46,753 bases of DNA from Vairimorpha apis BRL 01. Lineage: Eukaryota > Microsporidia > Nosematidae. The stretch is taken from assembly GCA_000447185.1 (NCBI GenBank), contig KE647286.1, forward strand, positions 1 to 46,753, written 5' to 3'. Positions 11,552 to 22,304 of this stretch are shown here, in pieces. The position numbers and the translations under genes were made by a program. Below the pieces are notes generated by a model. That model searched no databases. It was not told where the DNA came from and saw only the letters and a list, made by a program, of their open reading frames with translations. Position 1 is the stretch's first letter; each line of letters begins with the position of its first letter.

Positions 11552-12286
11552 ATGGAAACAGCTGAAAACAGCGAACACAATGAATCGCCAAATTACAGAC
11601 TATCAGTACTTTCATGCATACGATTCTTAATAGTTGTTGAAATTTGTTTCAAAATTATAAAAATAATTGTTACATCGATAATATTATATATAACAAGAAA
11701 CGAAAAATGCAAAGTACCTTTGAAACTATTTAACTTTGTATATCTTTTAATAACTTTAACAACAACGCTAACATATTTATCAAAAAATAGAAATTTTTTC
11801 AGAATTCTTAGAATTAATGAATTTAGAGAGAATCCAGATTTGATGGTTTTTAATAACTTTATAGAAGCATTCCTATTGTTCTGGTACTTACTTGGATTTC
11901 ATTGGTTACAAATTTGTCCAGAGTGTAAAAACTTAAATCCACTTTTGTATTGGACAACAGTACTTTGGGTTAGCATAGGTGTCAGTATGTTTATTGCTCC
12001 TTTATTAGCGATATTTTTATTATTAGTATTTGTAACATTACTAAGACCAAATTTAAAAGTTATTAATTATAAAGGACCTGCTGATATTCCTAATGATACA
12101 TATCACTGTACAATTTGTTTTGAACCATATGCATACGAAAGTGTAATTAAATTTTTACCATGTGATCATCATTTTCATTCTGAATGTGTAGATGAATGGC
12201 TTGCTTTAAGGGAATCTTGTCCTTTATGTAAAAAAAATATTAATATTTTATACGAATTGGTAGATACACCCGTTGTAGATTTATAG
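11552..12286 (+). CDS. multi-pass membrane RING-H2 protein (probable E3 ubiquitin ligase), copy 1
   Basis: A 244-residue protein with about four hydrophobic segments (roughly residues 20-48, 58-78, 103-121 and 132-165) followed by a C-terminal RING-H2 finger. The zinc ligands are C186, C189, C204, H206, H209, C212, C223 and C226, the C3H2C3 spacing of ligases that recruit ubiquitin-conjugating enzymes at membranes. A further CPEC pair (122-125) sits on a loop between membrane segments. The reading frame is intact. No CCC precedes the ATG. A protein of the same size and topology lies at 17,043-17,765, and a Ubc7-type E2 lies at 21.8 kb. An ER role such as membrane-protein degradation is likely, but this is inference; the exact family is not identified. 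Confidence 0.85.
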   Translation: METAENSEHNESPNYRLSVLSCIRFLIVVEICFKIIKIIVTSIILYITRNEKCKVPLKLFNFVYLLITLTTTLTYLSKNRNFFRILRINEFRENPDLMVFNNFIEAFLLFWYLLGFHWLQICPECKNLNPLLYWTTVLWVSIGVSMFIAPLLAIFLLLVFVTLLRPNLKVINYKGPADIPNDTYHCTICFEPYAYESVIKFLPCDHHFHSECVDEWLALRESCPLCKKNINILYELVDTPVVDL

Positions 12287-14423
12287 AATATTTTTATATA
12301 AATTTTACATATTTTTAAATTTTGGAAAAAGTCGTTTTTTATTATCACGTGATAAAAAATAAATCAGAAATAAAAAATTTTATTATTCCTAAATTAATAA
12401 AAATTTATATAAATTATAATAATATATTTAAAATTATAGACAAAAAATTGTTTATTTAGCATTGTTTTTAAATTAAAATAAAATATCTTATAATATGCTA
12501 TATGTATTATAAACTGTATCTTTTTCAGTAAATTCTTAATTAAATCTTAAATAATTGTTTCAATGTTGATCTTTCATATTATAGTATTTTTTCTATCTTC
12601 CTTCTTATAAATGTTAATATGATAGTTTAAAAAAATTTTTTTATAAGATTAAACCACATGACTTTGTAATATTTATTAAAAGATAGTTTAAAATTTATAT
12701 GCATATAAAAAATAAATTTTTATTTATATTTTTGCTACTTTTAGTTAATTCTAAAATAAATAAAGTTGTATTTATATTATTATATATAATTATTTATAAA
12801 ATTTTTAAAATTGGATGTAAATTGTCTTAAGTTAAACATTGGTTTTAATTTCTTTCTCATAAACTTCTTTTCTTTTCTAAAAATATTTACTTATGTACAA
12901 TAACATAGTTGAATATTCTAATTTTAATTTTGAAATTACTTAAACATATGCTTGTGTGCGTTTGTCTATATTAAATTCTATTTTAAAATGTTTAATAACT
13001 TATTACAATTACTTTCATGTCACAATATACATTTTACTTATATCTTATATACGTTCAAAGTTTCATAATGAAAGATTAACAGGTCTTATTTATATTTAGG
13101 TTCATTTCAATTTTATTAAAGCTGTTGAAGTTTATAAATTTCAAATCACTATTTAATATTTGATCATTTCTTATCAATAATTAATATTTCAAATTTATTG
13201 TATTTAATTTTAATACAAAAATTCTTCGAGTATATACTTTTATTTCACCTCTATTTTTAAGACATACATCTGCTAAGGGGTTTTAGTTTTCTTAGATTTA
13301 TTAGAACTATGATAAATATACATTGAAAATATATAAATTTAAAGCTTTTTAATACCTCTTCATTCTATCATTATGTTGCATTCTATCAGACTATGTGGTA
13401 AAATGTTAAGATTTATAAAATGAATGTAAAGCATAAAAATTTTAATATTTATTTAATTGTTTTTTATTATATAATATACAATTTATAATTATAAAAATAA
13501 AGTTGATTTTTTTGTATATATATTAAACTTAATGGTTAATATTTTTATTATTATGATTAATACAATTTTTTAAAACTTATTTTTATTAAACATCTATATG
13601 TATAAGATAATATTTAAAAAATTATAAGTTTTACAAGAGATTATTCTAAAATATGAGACATAATATATGCTTTTCAAGTTATAATAATAGTTTTAAATAT
13701 GATGTATTTTTTGTTATAGTTTTATTGAAGATAAAAATTTAAAATGAAATTTAAAAAATAAATCTTATATATTTATTTTAAAATGTCAATTTGTTTTATT
13801 TTAATTAAAATACAAAGTATTAACAATTAATTAATCATCATAATTCAAAATTTTATAGTTTATGTTTTTGAATGCTTAAAATAATAAAAACATTTCAATT
13901 CGAATTAAATGAAGTATAGTTATTTATTTTAAAATTTAAATTATTTTATGCTTTAAAGCAAAATCAAATTCGTGTATACACAAAGTTTTTAAAAGATCTA
14001 TTTTTTAAGTTATCTTATTAATAAAAAATATATTTTATAATTTATTGTTAATATATATTGATTGATAAACGTAATTATGTTATGATATATGAATAATTAT
14101 ATATACTTGAATTAAATATTACATAATTATAATTTTAAAAAAATTTTATATGAATTACTATTTACATATAAAACATAACTATATAAAATATTATTCTTAT
14201 AATAAATCTTTTATAAATTTTAATTTAAAATTTTTTATGGAAACATGATTATTACTGATAATTATATATGTATTCTAATTATAATGCAAAATGTAGATAA
14301 AATAGATATTATTTTTATCGTCGCATAATTTTTATTTATTAATTTTTATTTTAATTTATTTTTTCTTCTTTTCTATAAAATATCATATTAATCTATATAT
14401 TTAATTTACATTAATTTTAAACA

Positions 14424-14725
14424 TGAATAACTATGTCATAGCCTTACTATGACAAATAACTCATTGTTATCTTTCTTGAGGTTTACAAAACCCACAACTT
14501 TAAAAACCCAAAACGCATAAATAAAAATACAACCCATAAGGATACAGACCGATAGTATGAGAATAGAAACAACTATTCAGAGAGTGAGGTACATCGAGAC
14601 CACCCATAATAAAACATTAAAGACAAACAATAATAAATCTATTAATTTTAAAACTAAAATATTGTTGAAACATATTTTAAACTGGAGCGTATCCCCAAGA
14701 GCATGACAAACTATAATCCTAAATT
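14424..14725. other. unexplained island of higher G+C, possible decayed element
   Basis: This 300-bp patch has several CCC groups, CCGATAG and GAGCGTATCC, and stands out sharply from flanking A/T sequence. Plus-strand fragments such as IRIQTDSMRIETTIQ and RPPIIKH in neighbouring frames faintly resemble the endonuclease region of microsporidian non-LTR retrotransposons, but not enough for assignment. I cannot exclude a structured non-coding RNA. Confidence 0.35.
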
Positions 14726-15113
14726 TTTTTTAAAAAATTACGTTACTTAAAAACGTAAGGATTCTTCAATATAATTTTTTATATTAAACCAAAAAGTTTG
14801 TAAAAATTCAAGTATTATGAATAATTTTTATTTATAAAAGTTACTTATTATTATAAACAATGTGCTTTATCTTTAATATTAAAAAAAAATATTTATGTTT
14901 TAAATATAAATAAAAGTTTTTTATCATGATTTATTTTTATGAGATATATTTGAAAAATATACAATATATTCATTTTGTTTTAATATTTAAACATTAAAAA
15001 ACTATTATTTTTACAAATATCAAAATGTAATATAAATTTTAAGAAATTTTTTTTATACCTGTAATATAAACAATTTCTTAAAATATTAAAATGAAGATAA
15101 TATTTATATATAA

Positions 15114-15116
15114 CCC
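15114..15116 (+). promoter_or_regulatory. CCC start-proximal motif of SLD5
   Basis: CCC 2 nt before the ATG at 15119. Confidence 0.7.
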
Positions 15117-15118
15117 AT

Positions 15119-15613
15119 ATGAATATTAACGATCTGATTGAAGCATTTTTAAATGAAAAAAGTACAACGGCCCTTTTAAAATATAAAGAAGATGTAATTT
15201 CTAAATTTCATCATAGATTACAACTTCAAAAAACATTTAAATTTAAAATCCAGGATAGTATTATAATAAAGAATATTTATGAATTAGAAATCGATCGTAT
15301 AGAATATTATTTGAGAGAATACATCATGACAAGAATTGAAAAATTAAAAAGAAATTTATTTATTGATGTTTCGCTTCTATCAAACAATGAAAAAATATTT
15401 TATGAGAAATATTTAAATAAACTTAAAGAAAAAGGGTTTGTGTGTGAAAATAGTTGCGAAGATAATGTCGTTGTGGGATTTATTTGCAAAAAAGACTTAG
15501 GAAATGTTATTTTAGATGAAGAAGATGTTGAAGTGTATAGTGGAGATTTTTTTGTTGGCCCACTCTCTGATGTATACAGTTTAGTATTAAATGGAGACAT
15601 ATGTTTGATTTGA
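15119..15613 (+). CDS. SLD5: GINS complex subunit Sld5
   Basis: Subunit of the GINS tetramer, which with Cdc45 and Mcm2-7 forms the replicative CMG helicase. The 164-residue intact frame shows the two-part GINS architecture. A helical A domain contains YELEIDRIEYYLREYIMTRI (near residues 54-73), the hallmark segment of Sld5, followed by LSNNEKIFYEKYL. A small beta-type B domain closes the protein (VVGFICKKDLGNVILDEEDV through LNGDICLI at the extreme C-terminus), where Sld5 typically ends in a similar VELI-type strand. The order A then B is the Sld5/Psf1 arrangement. The usual length is 220-290 residues, so linkers and the N-terminus are trimmed. Psf1 is the alternative, but the ELEIDRI motif favours Sld5. 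Confidence 0.82.
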   Translation: MNINDLIEAFLNEKSTTALLKYKEDVISKFHHRLQLQKTFKFKIQDSIIIKNIYELEIDRIEYYLREYIMTRIEKLKRNLFIDVSLLSNNEKIFYEKYLNKLKEKGFVCENSCEDNVVVGFICKKDLGNVILDEEDVEVYSGDFFVGPLSDVYSLVLNGDICLI

Positions 15614-17042
15614 AATTTGAAATTTATTTTAGATATGTTAAAAATTTTATAGAAGTTTATATATTGTAATTGTGTAAAAGACTTAGTTTTTTTAAAATAA
15701 AATTATTCTATTAAATCATTTAAAAGATTATTTTAATAGAAAGTTTTTTCTATATAATTTTTTTAATTTAACCTTTTTCATTTTTGAACTTATAAAAAAT
15801 TTATTTTTTAATTTAACAAATTTCTAAAAGAATAACAAATATAAACTGTATTTATGATTAATTATAAACAGAAAGAAAAAAAAAATTTTAAAAATCTTTG
15901 TCTTTTTAAAACATAAGATTGTTTAAATAAAATAAATATATTATGTATATTTTATATTTATATACATTGTTAATAAATAAAATAAATTTTTATGCTATAT
16001 AGATTTGTATATAGTTATTGACAAAAAACTTTTTAAAATACATTTTTAATATTTAATTTTAAATATTTATTTTAGTTAAACCATAATTAATAAACAATTT
16101 TAAACATATTTAAATGTTATTTTAATTTTATTATAATGTATATAATTATTAAAAACAAATTTAAAAATTTAAACATAAAATTAAAATACTTTTTTTGTAT
16201 ATTATTACCTTATAATAAGGGTTAAAAATCTCTTGAAATTTTTTATATATCTTTTAGTTGACTAGAATTTTAATTTATAAGTTATAATTTTATAAAACGC
16301 TTTTTAATAATTTATTTATATTAATTTATGATGTAATTAATTAATAAAAAAAATATTATACTGATATATATTATAAATAGTGTTAAATTTTTTTATATAA
16401 AAACTTTATATCAAACAACATTAAACATTATAAATTTTAAAATTTGCCTTTAAAAAATTTTCCATATAATATCTAAAGAATTTTATTAAAAAAATAAAAT
16501 ATTACTAAAAAATGTATCTAAATTTAAAACAAAACCTTCGATTTCAAATTTTTAAAATATGTTAAGTTGATTTAAGACAAAAGTACATGTATTTAAAAAT
16601 ATTTTATTACTTACAAAATAATTTTTATGTTTATTAAATTATTTATTTAAAATAGTTCAAATACTAAAATTATTTAATTAAAGTATAATTTGGAAAAAAA
16701 CCAAAAAATAAAGTTTATTTGTCAATTTATTATTATATTTTATAACATCAAAATGGTAATAGATACATAAAAATCTATCTAGCACATAAAAAACAATAAA
16801 ATAATAAGTAAAAAACCGTGGAAATATTTTATAAAAAAAAGTTAAATTAAAAATATTATAATTTTTTTATATAATTACAAAATTTAAATTTTTTTACTTA
16901 TTTCAATATATATCTAATACATGATATAAGTAAAAAAAATGATTTATTGTAAATATTATTTTATGTTTAGTTAAAATTTAAACATCTACTTTTTTTCTTT
17001 AAAAATTACAAATTTATTATATTAAATTATTTGATATTATTA
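15614..17042. other. 1.4-kb AT-rich spacer, no gene found
   Basis: A/T-rich sequence between convergent genes. A GGG at about 16,219 has no ATG at suitable spacing on the minus strand. No RNA gene or protein fragment is recognised. Confidence 0.6.
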
Positions 17043-17765
17043 TTAAAGTTTTATAGTTTCGTTTTCGTAAACTTTCATTTGAATATCCATATTTCTTTTA
17101 CATATAGGACATGAATTGTTTCTATTTAACCACATAATAATACAATCATGATGATAAACATGATTGCAAACAAGTTCAGAAAGTTTTTCATCAAGCTTAT
17201 ACTCTTCCATGCATATACTACATTCATTTGTCAGATCTATATTTTTATATGTTTTTAATTCTTCTGTTTTTTTCATTAAATTTACAAATATTATGAAATA
17301 AAATAAAATAAATAACTTACTAAATATAAAAATAACATCAAACATTTGTGTCAATAACAAGTAGTTATACATACTCACTTCAGAATAAGAATTTTGTTCT
17401 ATTATTAAGTTTCCAAAAAATGTTGTATACAAGAAAATATAAAAAAAAGTAACTATACTTTCATATTTTTTAAAATTAATTATAGTTTCTTGTAGATTAA
17501 AAGTTAAAAAAATATCTAAAATATACAATAATTTGGTAGCAAAAACAATAGTATAAAAAAAATTAATAATTAAACATAAAAATACAAAAAATTGTAATGT
17601 ACTTTGTATGTTCTGTACATTATAAAAAATCAAAACAGTAAATAATATTATTAATTTGATAAAAGATGTTGTGAAACTTATAAAACATCCAAAAACAGAA
17701 TCTTCATATTTTTTTAATTTTTTTAAAACAATAATTGTTACTCTATCTATCTGAATATTGTACAT
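17043..17765 (-). CDS. multi-pass membrane RING-H2 protein (probable E3 ubiquitin ligase), copy 2
   Basis: A 240-residue protein with the same plan as the gene at 11.5 kb: about four hydrophobic segments (roughly 27-48, 57-80, 104-122 and 135-163), then a C-terminal RING-H2. Zinc ligands are C182, C185, C200, H202, H205, C208, C219 and C222, with the usual Trp (MWLNRN) between the last His-Cys and Cys-Cys groups. Outside the RING there is little obvious identity with copy 1, so they are either old paralogs or independent members of the same class. The reading frame is intact despite long T runs, and a CCC lies 4 nt before the ATG. Membrane-anchored ubiquitin ligase is the best description; its substrate is unknown. 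Confidence 0.85.
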   Translation of the reverse strand: MYNIQIDRVTIIVLKKLKKYEDSVFGCFISFTTSFIKLIILFTVLIFYNVQNIQSTLQFFVFLCLIINFFYTIVFATKLLYILDIFLTFNLQETIINFKKYESIVTFFYIFLYTTFFGNLIIEQNSYSEVSMYNYLLLTQMFDVIFIFSKLFILFYFIIFVNLMKKTEELKTYKNIDLTNECSICMEEYKLDEKLSELVCNHVYHHDCIIMWLNRNNSCPICKRNMDIQMKVYENETIKL

Positions 17766-19141
17766 TTGTGGGATAAGTTTTATTTTTTTTTATTAAAACC
17801 CTTTAAACCAAAAGGAGCTTTTTAATTTTTTTTTAAAAAACTAAAAATGTACTATTTTAAAAAGTAATAAAAAATATATTAATGAAGAACTTATTTTTCA
17901 TAAAATTCTAATTTATTAAAAAAATTAATTTGATTTATCTATTTATATTTAAGAAATATAGTATTTGTTAATATAAATGATTTTTATATTAAAAATACTT
18001 AAATTTTAGATTTAAATATATATTTTTATAGCATATCTGAAACATTTATATTTTATTAAACAATATAAACATTTAAAATTCTGTATAAAATATTATAAAC
18101 TATGAAATTTTTTTATAATTTTTATAAAAAAATTTTACTTGTATTGTTTTTGAATTAGTACATAATTATTTTTCAATTTATTGCTAAATATAAAGAAAAT
18201 ATTATTTTTTATTTTAATAAAAATATCTATTTATTTAATAAAAAATTCATTCTAATCTTGCTTTTAAACAACAGTATGTTTTTTTCATTTTAGTTTCTTA
18301 TATTCTATTTTGTCTTAATATGTATAATGTTTTTTAATAGTTTTTTTAATAATTATAAATTATATATGTATTTCAGTTTTATCAATTATTTCAAGATTTT
18401 TTTCGTATTTGAAATAATTTTACTTACTTTATCGTTTTAAGTTATAGCATATTGTATTATTTTAATTTAAAGCTTATGTAATAAATTTAATTCATTTATA
18501 AATTCATCTCATTCTAAGTTTCACTAACTAGAATTTTATGGTTTTTAAAAAAGTTTTTTAACGATATGTAGATATAGTAAATGTTTTTGAAATTAAATGA
18601 TAAAATATAACGAAACTTTATTTTTTATTTCCATTTTTTTATTATATAATTTCTTTACAAAAATAAATTATATTAAATATGCATTCTAAAATTTAAAAAA
18701 TTTACTTTAAAAGATTTTATAAATTTAATAGAAATTAAAAAAATAATTAATTACAGTTTAACTAAATTTTATAAATAATTTTTTTATAAATTTTACAAAT
18801 ATTTTATGCAAAGATATTTATTTTACTGAATAAACAAATAAATATTTCAATAGTTTTATACCAAATATATGTTTTTACTATATAATTTCTTAATAACACA
18901 AAATTTAATTAACAAGTAATCAAAATACATTTTTATGATTAAAATTTATTATTTTTGATATCAATAACAGTTTTATTGCTATTGTTTACAAATTTTTTTA
19001 AAATTTATAAAATCTTTTAAAGTAAATTTTTTAAATTTTTAATATACACATTGAGCAACAATAAAAATTTATTTTAAAAAATAATCTTTTTTATTTTTAT
19101 ATATTTAAGAATAAAATTTATATAAATATAATAAATAAAGA
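17766..19141. other. 1.4-kb AT-rich spacer, no gene found
   Basis: No conserved protein or RNA is recognised. On the minus strand, 18,240-18,560 has a slightly coding-like texture interrupted by many stops. It may be old decayed coding sequence, without a recognisable family. Confidence 0.5.
17770..17772 (-). promoter_or_regulatory. CCC start-proximal motif of membrane RING copy 2
   Basis: CCC in the sense strand, 4 nt before the ATG at 17765. Confidence 0.65.
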
Positions 19142-20348
19142 CTATTTAACTTTTTCATTAATCTTTTCATAAATCAATCTATAAACACTTTTACAAGGTG
19201 AAACTTTACGTATAAATTTTATTTTGCCTCCTGTAATACCAGTACGATTTTTTACTTCATCAACAGGATCATTTTTAGAAAAAAATAACAAAAAATTAAA
19301 CCTTTATCTATATATTGTATATAATCAAGACTATGTTCAGGTAAATTTAATATATAACAATCACCAATAACACACTTTAAAAATTCTTTTGCATCAATAT
19401 TATATATATTTTTACAATGTAATTTATTGAGATCAATATTAATTTTTAAACATTTAATAGCATCTTTATTTAAGTCATTACAATAAACTTGATACCCTTT
19501 TTTAATTAAAGGTATAACAAGTGGACCTACACCACAAAACACATCAATTATGACTTTATTTTTAGGAAGTTCATTAATCAAATATTTTCTTTCTTCCTGT
19601 AATTTTGAACTCCAATAAACATTTTTTAGATCAATATAAAATTTACATTCATTTTCTTCATGTACTGTTGATAAGTTTTTTATATTTATAATTGCATCTA
19701 CATAATATATTTTAATAAAAACATCTAATAAATTTTTATCAAAATCTTTATAATATATTTTATAATCAGTTTCTATAATATCATTGTTAAAATGATATTT
19801 AAGTTCCTTATTACAATCAAAAAAATCTAATATTTTATTTTTATATATATATTCATATTTATTTTTTTCATAATTTTCTCCTTTTAAAATATTATCAACA
19901 TCCATACCTCCAATTATTTCAAAATTATAGTTTCTATATGCATTATTGATTTCATTAATTTTATTAATAACTAAATATTTGGTTTTATCGTATACAATTT
20001 TTCCTATAATGAATTTATATTTAAGGAATTCTTGCTTTAAATTAAAATGTACAACATTTCCAATCACTTCATATGAAGAAATATTTATATTACACAATGA
20101 TTTAATAATAGTAGAATACACAAAATAATTGTAATTTAAAGTAATGGTTGCTAATTTATCACCATTTTCAGCGAGAAATATTCTATCATTTATTTTTTTG
20201 TTATTAAAATCAATATTAAAAGTTTTATATTCTTTATTTATTGATATAACAGATGGTATCTTGGGTATCTTTAAAATTTTTAAATTATTAGATTTTTCTA
20301 GAAAAAATTTTACATTTATATTTTTTTTATTAAATTTTTCAAATTCAT
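19142..20348 (-). CDS. TRM5: tRNA (guanine37-N1)-methyltransferase Trm5 (two frame breaks)
   Basis: Methylates G37 next to the anticodon using S-adenosylmethionine, which keeps the reading frame during translation. The start is set by the ATG at 20348 with CCC 3 nt upstream. About 9 codons later the frame breaks at the T8 run 20321-20328 (plus strand), and adding one base opens a long frame to about 19275. That frame holds the Rossmann motif VIDVFCGVGPLVIPLIKKG, the ribose-binding acidic CNDLN segment and YILNLPEHSLDYI, the NLP catalytic motif of Trm5. A second break at the A7 run 19279-19285 is again repaired by one base. It leads to KNDPVDEVKNRTG and the conserved C-terminal IRKVSPCKSVYRLIYEKI, with the stop at 19142. 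The total of about 402 residues is near the fungal length. No mitochondrial targeting extension is visible. Confidence 0.92.
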
Positions 20349-21072
20349 TCAGGGTTTAAATAAAAGTTTAATATTTTGTTAAAAAAATTAAACTTATAAA
20401 ATTTAAAATCATTTGATTTAGCAATATTTTTCGTCTATATTATTTAATTTAGAACAAAAAAAATTATTTTTTATACTGAATTTCATTAATAAAAATAATA
20501 GCTTTTTCTATCTATATGTATATAAAAAAATTTATTAAACATAAATTCTAATATAGTTTTATTGTAAAAATTTTATATGCAACTAAAAATTTTCTAATAA
20601 ACATGATTATTTAAATTATAAAATTTTTGTTTTGATATAGTTTTAATAAAATTATAATATTTAAATCTTAACTTTCTTGCAATTAAATCAAACATTATAA
20701 TTTTGAAAAAAAAAAATTTTTAAATAAAAAATTCTTTTTTATATGTATTAAAATTATAAATAATATTTTATATTAATTAAAAACATCCATATTTAAATAT
20801 AAGCAAATTAAAATAATTTATAAACTTTACAAATTTTAAATTAAGAAAGATTTAATTCTTTTTTTATACAAAAATCTATAATTATATGATATTAATGAAA
20901 TAAAAACTTATAATATAAGAATATTACAAATTATATTTATATATGATAAATATAAACATAATTTATTTTATTTTTAAATTGAAATATAAAAACTAAAGTA
21001 TAATTAAAATAAAATTATATAAAAATAAAACATAATAAATTATTTATGACGAGATAATGATAAATTATTTTA
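20349..21072. other. 0.7-kb AT-rich spacer, no gene found
   Basis: A/T sequence between the TRM5 start and the 3' end of the uS17 gene. Nothing is recognised. Confidence 0.6.
20352..20354 (-). promoter_or_regulatory. CCC start-proximal motif of TRM5
   Basis: CCC in the sense strand, 3 nt before the ATG at 20348. It identifies the start although the frame breaks shortly after. Confidence 0.65.
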
Positions 21073-21546
21073 TTATAAATCCTCAAGTTTCTTAAAAGTT
21101 CCTTCTGTACTTTTTTTCTTAAAATCTAGTACTACAGAACTTTTAGTTTTACTGAGTCTTCTTGTTTCACCACAAATAACAGTATCGCCTACGTGAATTA
21201 ATCCTTCAAAACATGGTGACATATGAACACTTAAATTAGTATGTCTTCTACCATATCTTCTATACTTCTTATTATAAATTAATCTGTTGATACGAACAAC
21301 AATAGTTTTATCAGCTTTCATTTTGTGAACTACACCCTCAAAAATTTTCCCTGTCACACGTACATCGCCAGTAAAAGGACATTTTTTATCAATATAGGTT
21401 GCATCAATAGCAGTTTGAGGTACATTGATCCCTTTTCTCATTTCATTTATACGTCTGTTTGCTTTTATCGTTGCCTCATCTGCATATGGATCGATATTAA
21501 CGCCTTTTTGTTCCGGATATATTTTGTATTTTACTGTTGTATCCAT
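21073..21546 (-). CDS. RPS11: 40S ribosomal protein uS17 (S11)
   Basis: Primary 18S rRNA-binding protein of the small subunit. The intact 157-residue frame has the eukaryotic N-terminal extension (about residues 1-53), then [20 protein letters not shown] and [15 protein letters not shown], the OB-fold core. It is followed by [20 protein letters not shown] and [21 protein letters not shown], which are nearly universal in S11. The length equals the usual 155-160 residues, so this gene is not reduced. The few visible long T runs are all read through in frame. A CCC lies 5 nt before the ATG. Confidence 0.98.
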   Translation of the reverse strand: MDTTVKYKIYPEQKGVNIDPYADEATIKANRRINEMRKGINVPQTAIDATYIDKKCPFTGDVRVTGKIFEGVVHKMKADKTIVVRINRLIYNKKYRRYGRRHTNLSVHMSPCFEGLIHVGDTVICGETRRLSKTKSSVVLDFKKKSTEGTFKKLEDL

Positions 21547-21551
21547 TTTAA

Positions 21552-21554
21552 GGG
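21552..21554 (-). promoter_or_regulatory. CCC start-proximal motif of RPS11
   Basis: CCC in the sense strand, 5 nt before the ATG at 21546. Confidence 0.7.
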
Positions 21555-21792
21555 TTAAAAATTATACAAAAGTTATTTGAAAAGATTTATTTTTGAATTA
21601 ATAAACAAATAAAATTTTTGTCTAAAAAAATTATATTATTTGATAACTTAATTTGAGTTATGTTTATTTTTTTAATGCAGATTTGGAAATACATTCTATG
21701 TTGTTTATCGTCAATTTTATACATTTGATTATAACTTTATACTTTAATTTTTTATTTTTTACAATAAATTAGAATTTTATAACAAAAACTAT

Positions 21793-21795
21793 CCC
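21793..21795 (+). promoter_or_regulatory. CCC start-proximal motif of UBC7
   Basis: CCC 8 nt before the ATG at 21804. The 257-bp spacer to the divergently transcribed RPS11 must hold both promoters. Confidence 0.65.
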
Positions 21796-21803
21796 TTGTT
21801 TAC

Positions 21804-22304
21804 ATGAATAACGAAAGAAACAGATCTACAGCACTTCTTTTTAGTGATTATAAACGAATATTGACAAATCCTAATGAATTTTTTAGCGTGGGACTTATAG
21901 ATAATAATATTAATACATGGGAAGTTTTAATTTTTGGTCCAAAAGATACACCATATGAAAATGGAATTTTTAGAGCTAAAATGAAATTTCCTGTTAATTA
22001 TCCAGATTCACCTCCAACTTTTAGATTTATTTCAGAGATGTGGCATCCAAATATTGATTTGGATGGTAATGTTTGTATAAGTATATTACACAGTGGTGAC
22101 GATGCATACGGATATGAAAGTTTAGGAGAGAGATGGATGCCGGTAAGACATCCTGAAAGTGTCATAATGAGTATTGTCAGTCTGTTGAATGATCCAAATT
22201 GTGATAGCCCTGCTAATCTTGATGCGGCTAATGATTATAGAAAAAACAAAGAAGCATATATAAAGAAAGTTATGAGATTGACAGAAAAATCACTTGAAGA
22301 TTAA
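21804..22304 (+). CDS. UBC7: ubiquitin-conjugating enzyme Ubc7/UBE2G type
   Basis: E2 enzyme that carries ubiquitin on a catalytic Cys and serves ER-associated degradation ligases. The 166-residue intact frame has the HPN motif at 81-83 and the active Cys at C91 in GNVCISILH. It also has the acidic loop insertion HSGDDAYGYESLGERWMPV (97-114) that separates the UBE2G and Cdc34 classes from other E2s. The segment SLLNDPNCDSPANLDAAN follows, as in UBE2G1. The length is that of Ubc7 without the long acidic tail of Cdc34. In the same window two membrane RING-H2 proteins are plausible partners, though there is no direct linkage. It is divergently arranged with the uS17 gene. Confidence 0.93.
   Translation: MNNERNRSTALLFSDYKRILTNPNEFFSVGLIDNNINTWEVLIFGPKDTPYENGIFRAKMKFPVNYPDSPPTFRFISEMWHPNIDLDGNVCISILHSGDDAYGYESLGERWMPVRHPESVIMSIVSLLNDPNCDSPANLDAANDYRKNKEAYIKKVMRLTEKSLED

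Larger units (their letters stand above)
12287..15118. other. 2.8-kb spacer with scattered less AT-biased islands
   Basis: No intact gene. Islands with more G and C occur around 12,890-13,420 and 14,424-14,725, the second listed separately. On the minus strand near 13,270-13,190 there is an open stretch of about 30 codons (ADVCLKNRGEIKVYTRR) that reads like protein but has no start and no recognised match. The rest is A/T sequence with stops in all frames. Confidence 0.45.

Noticed and set aside
14540..14610. CAGAGAGTGAGG resembling the U6 snRNA ACAGAGA box
   Set aside because: The following bases do not match the U6 AGC triad and catalytic stem, so the likeness is too short to use.
16201..16230. 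GGG at about 16,219, a possible start motif for a minus-strand gene
   Set aside because: The nearest ATG is about 50 nt away and the frame after it is short with early stops.
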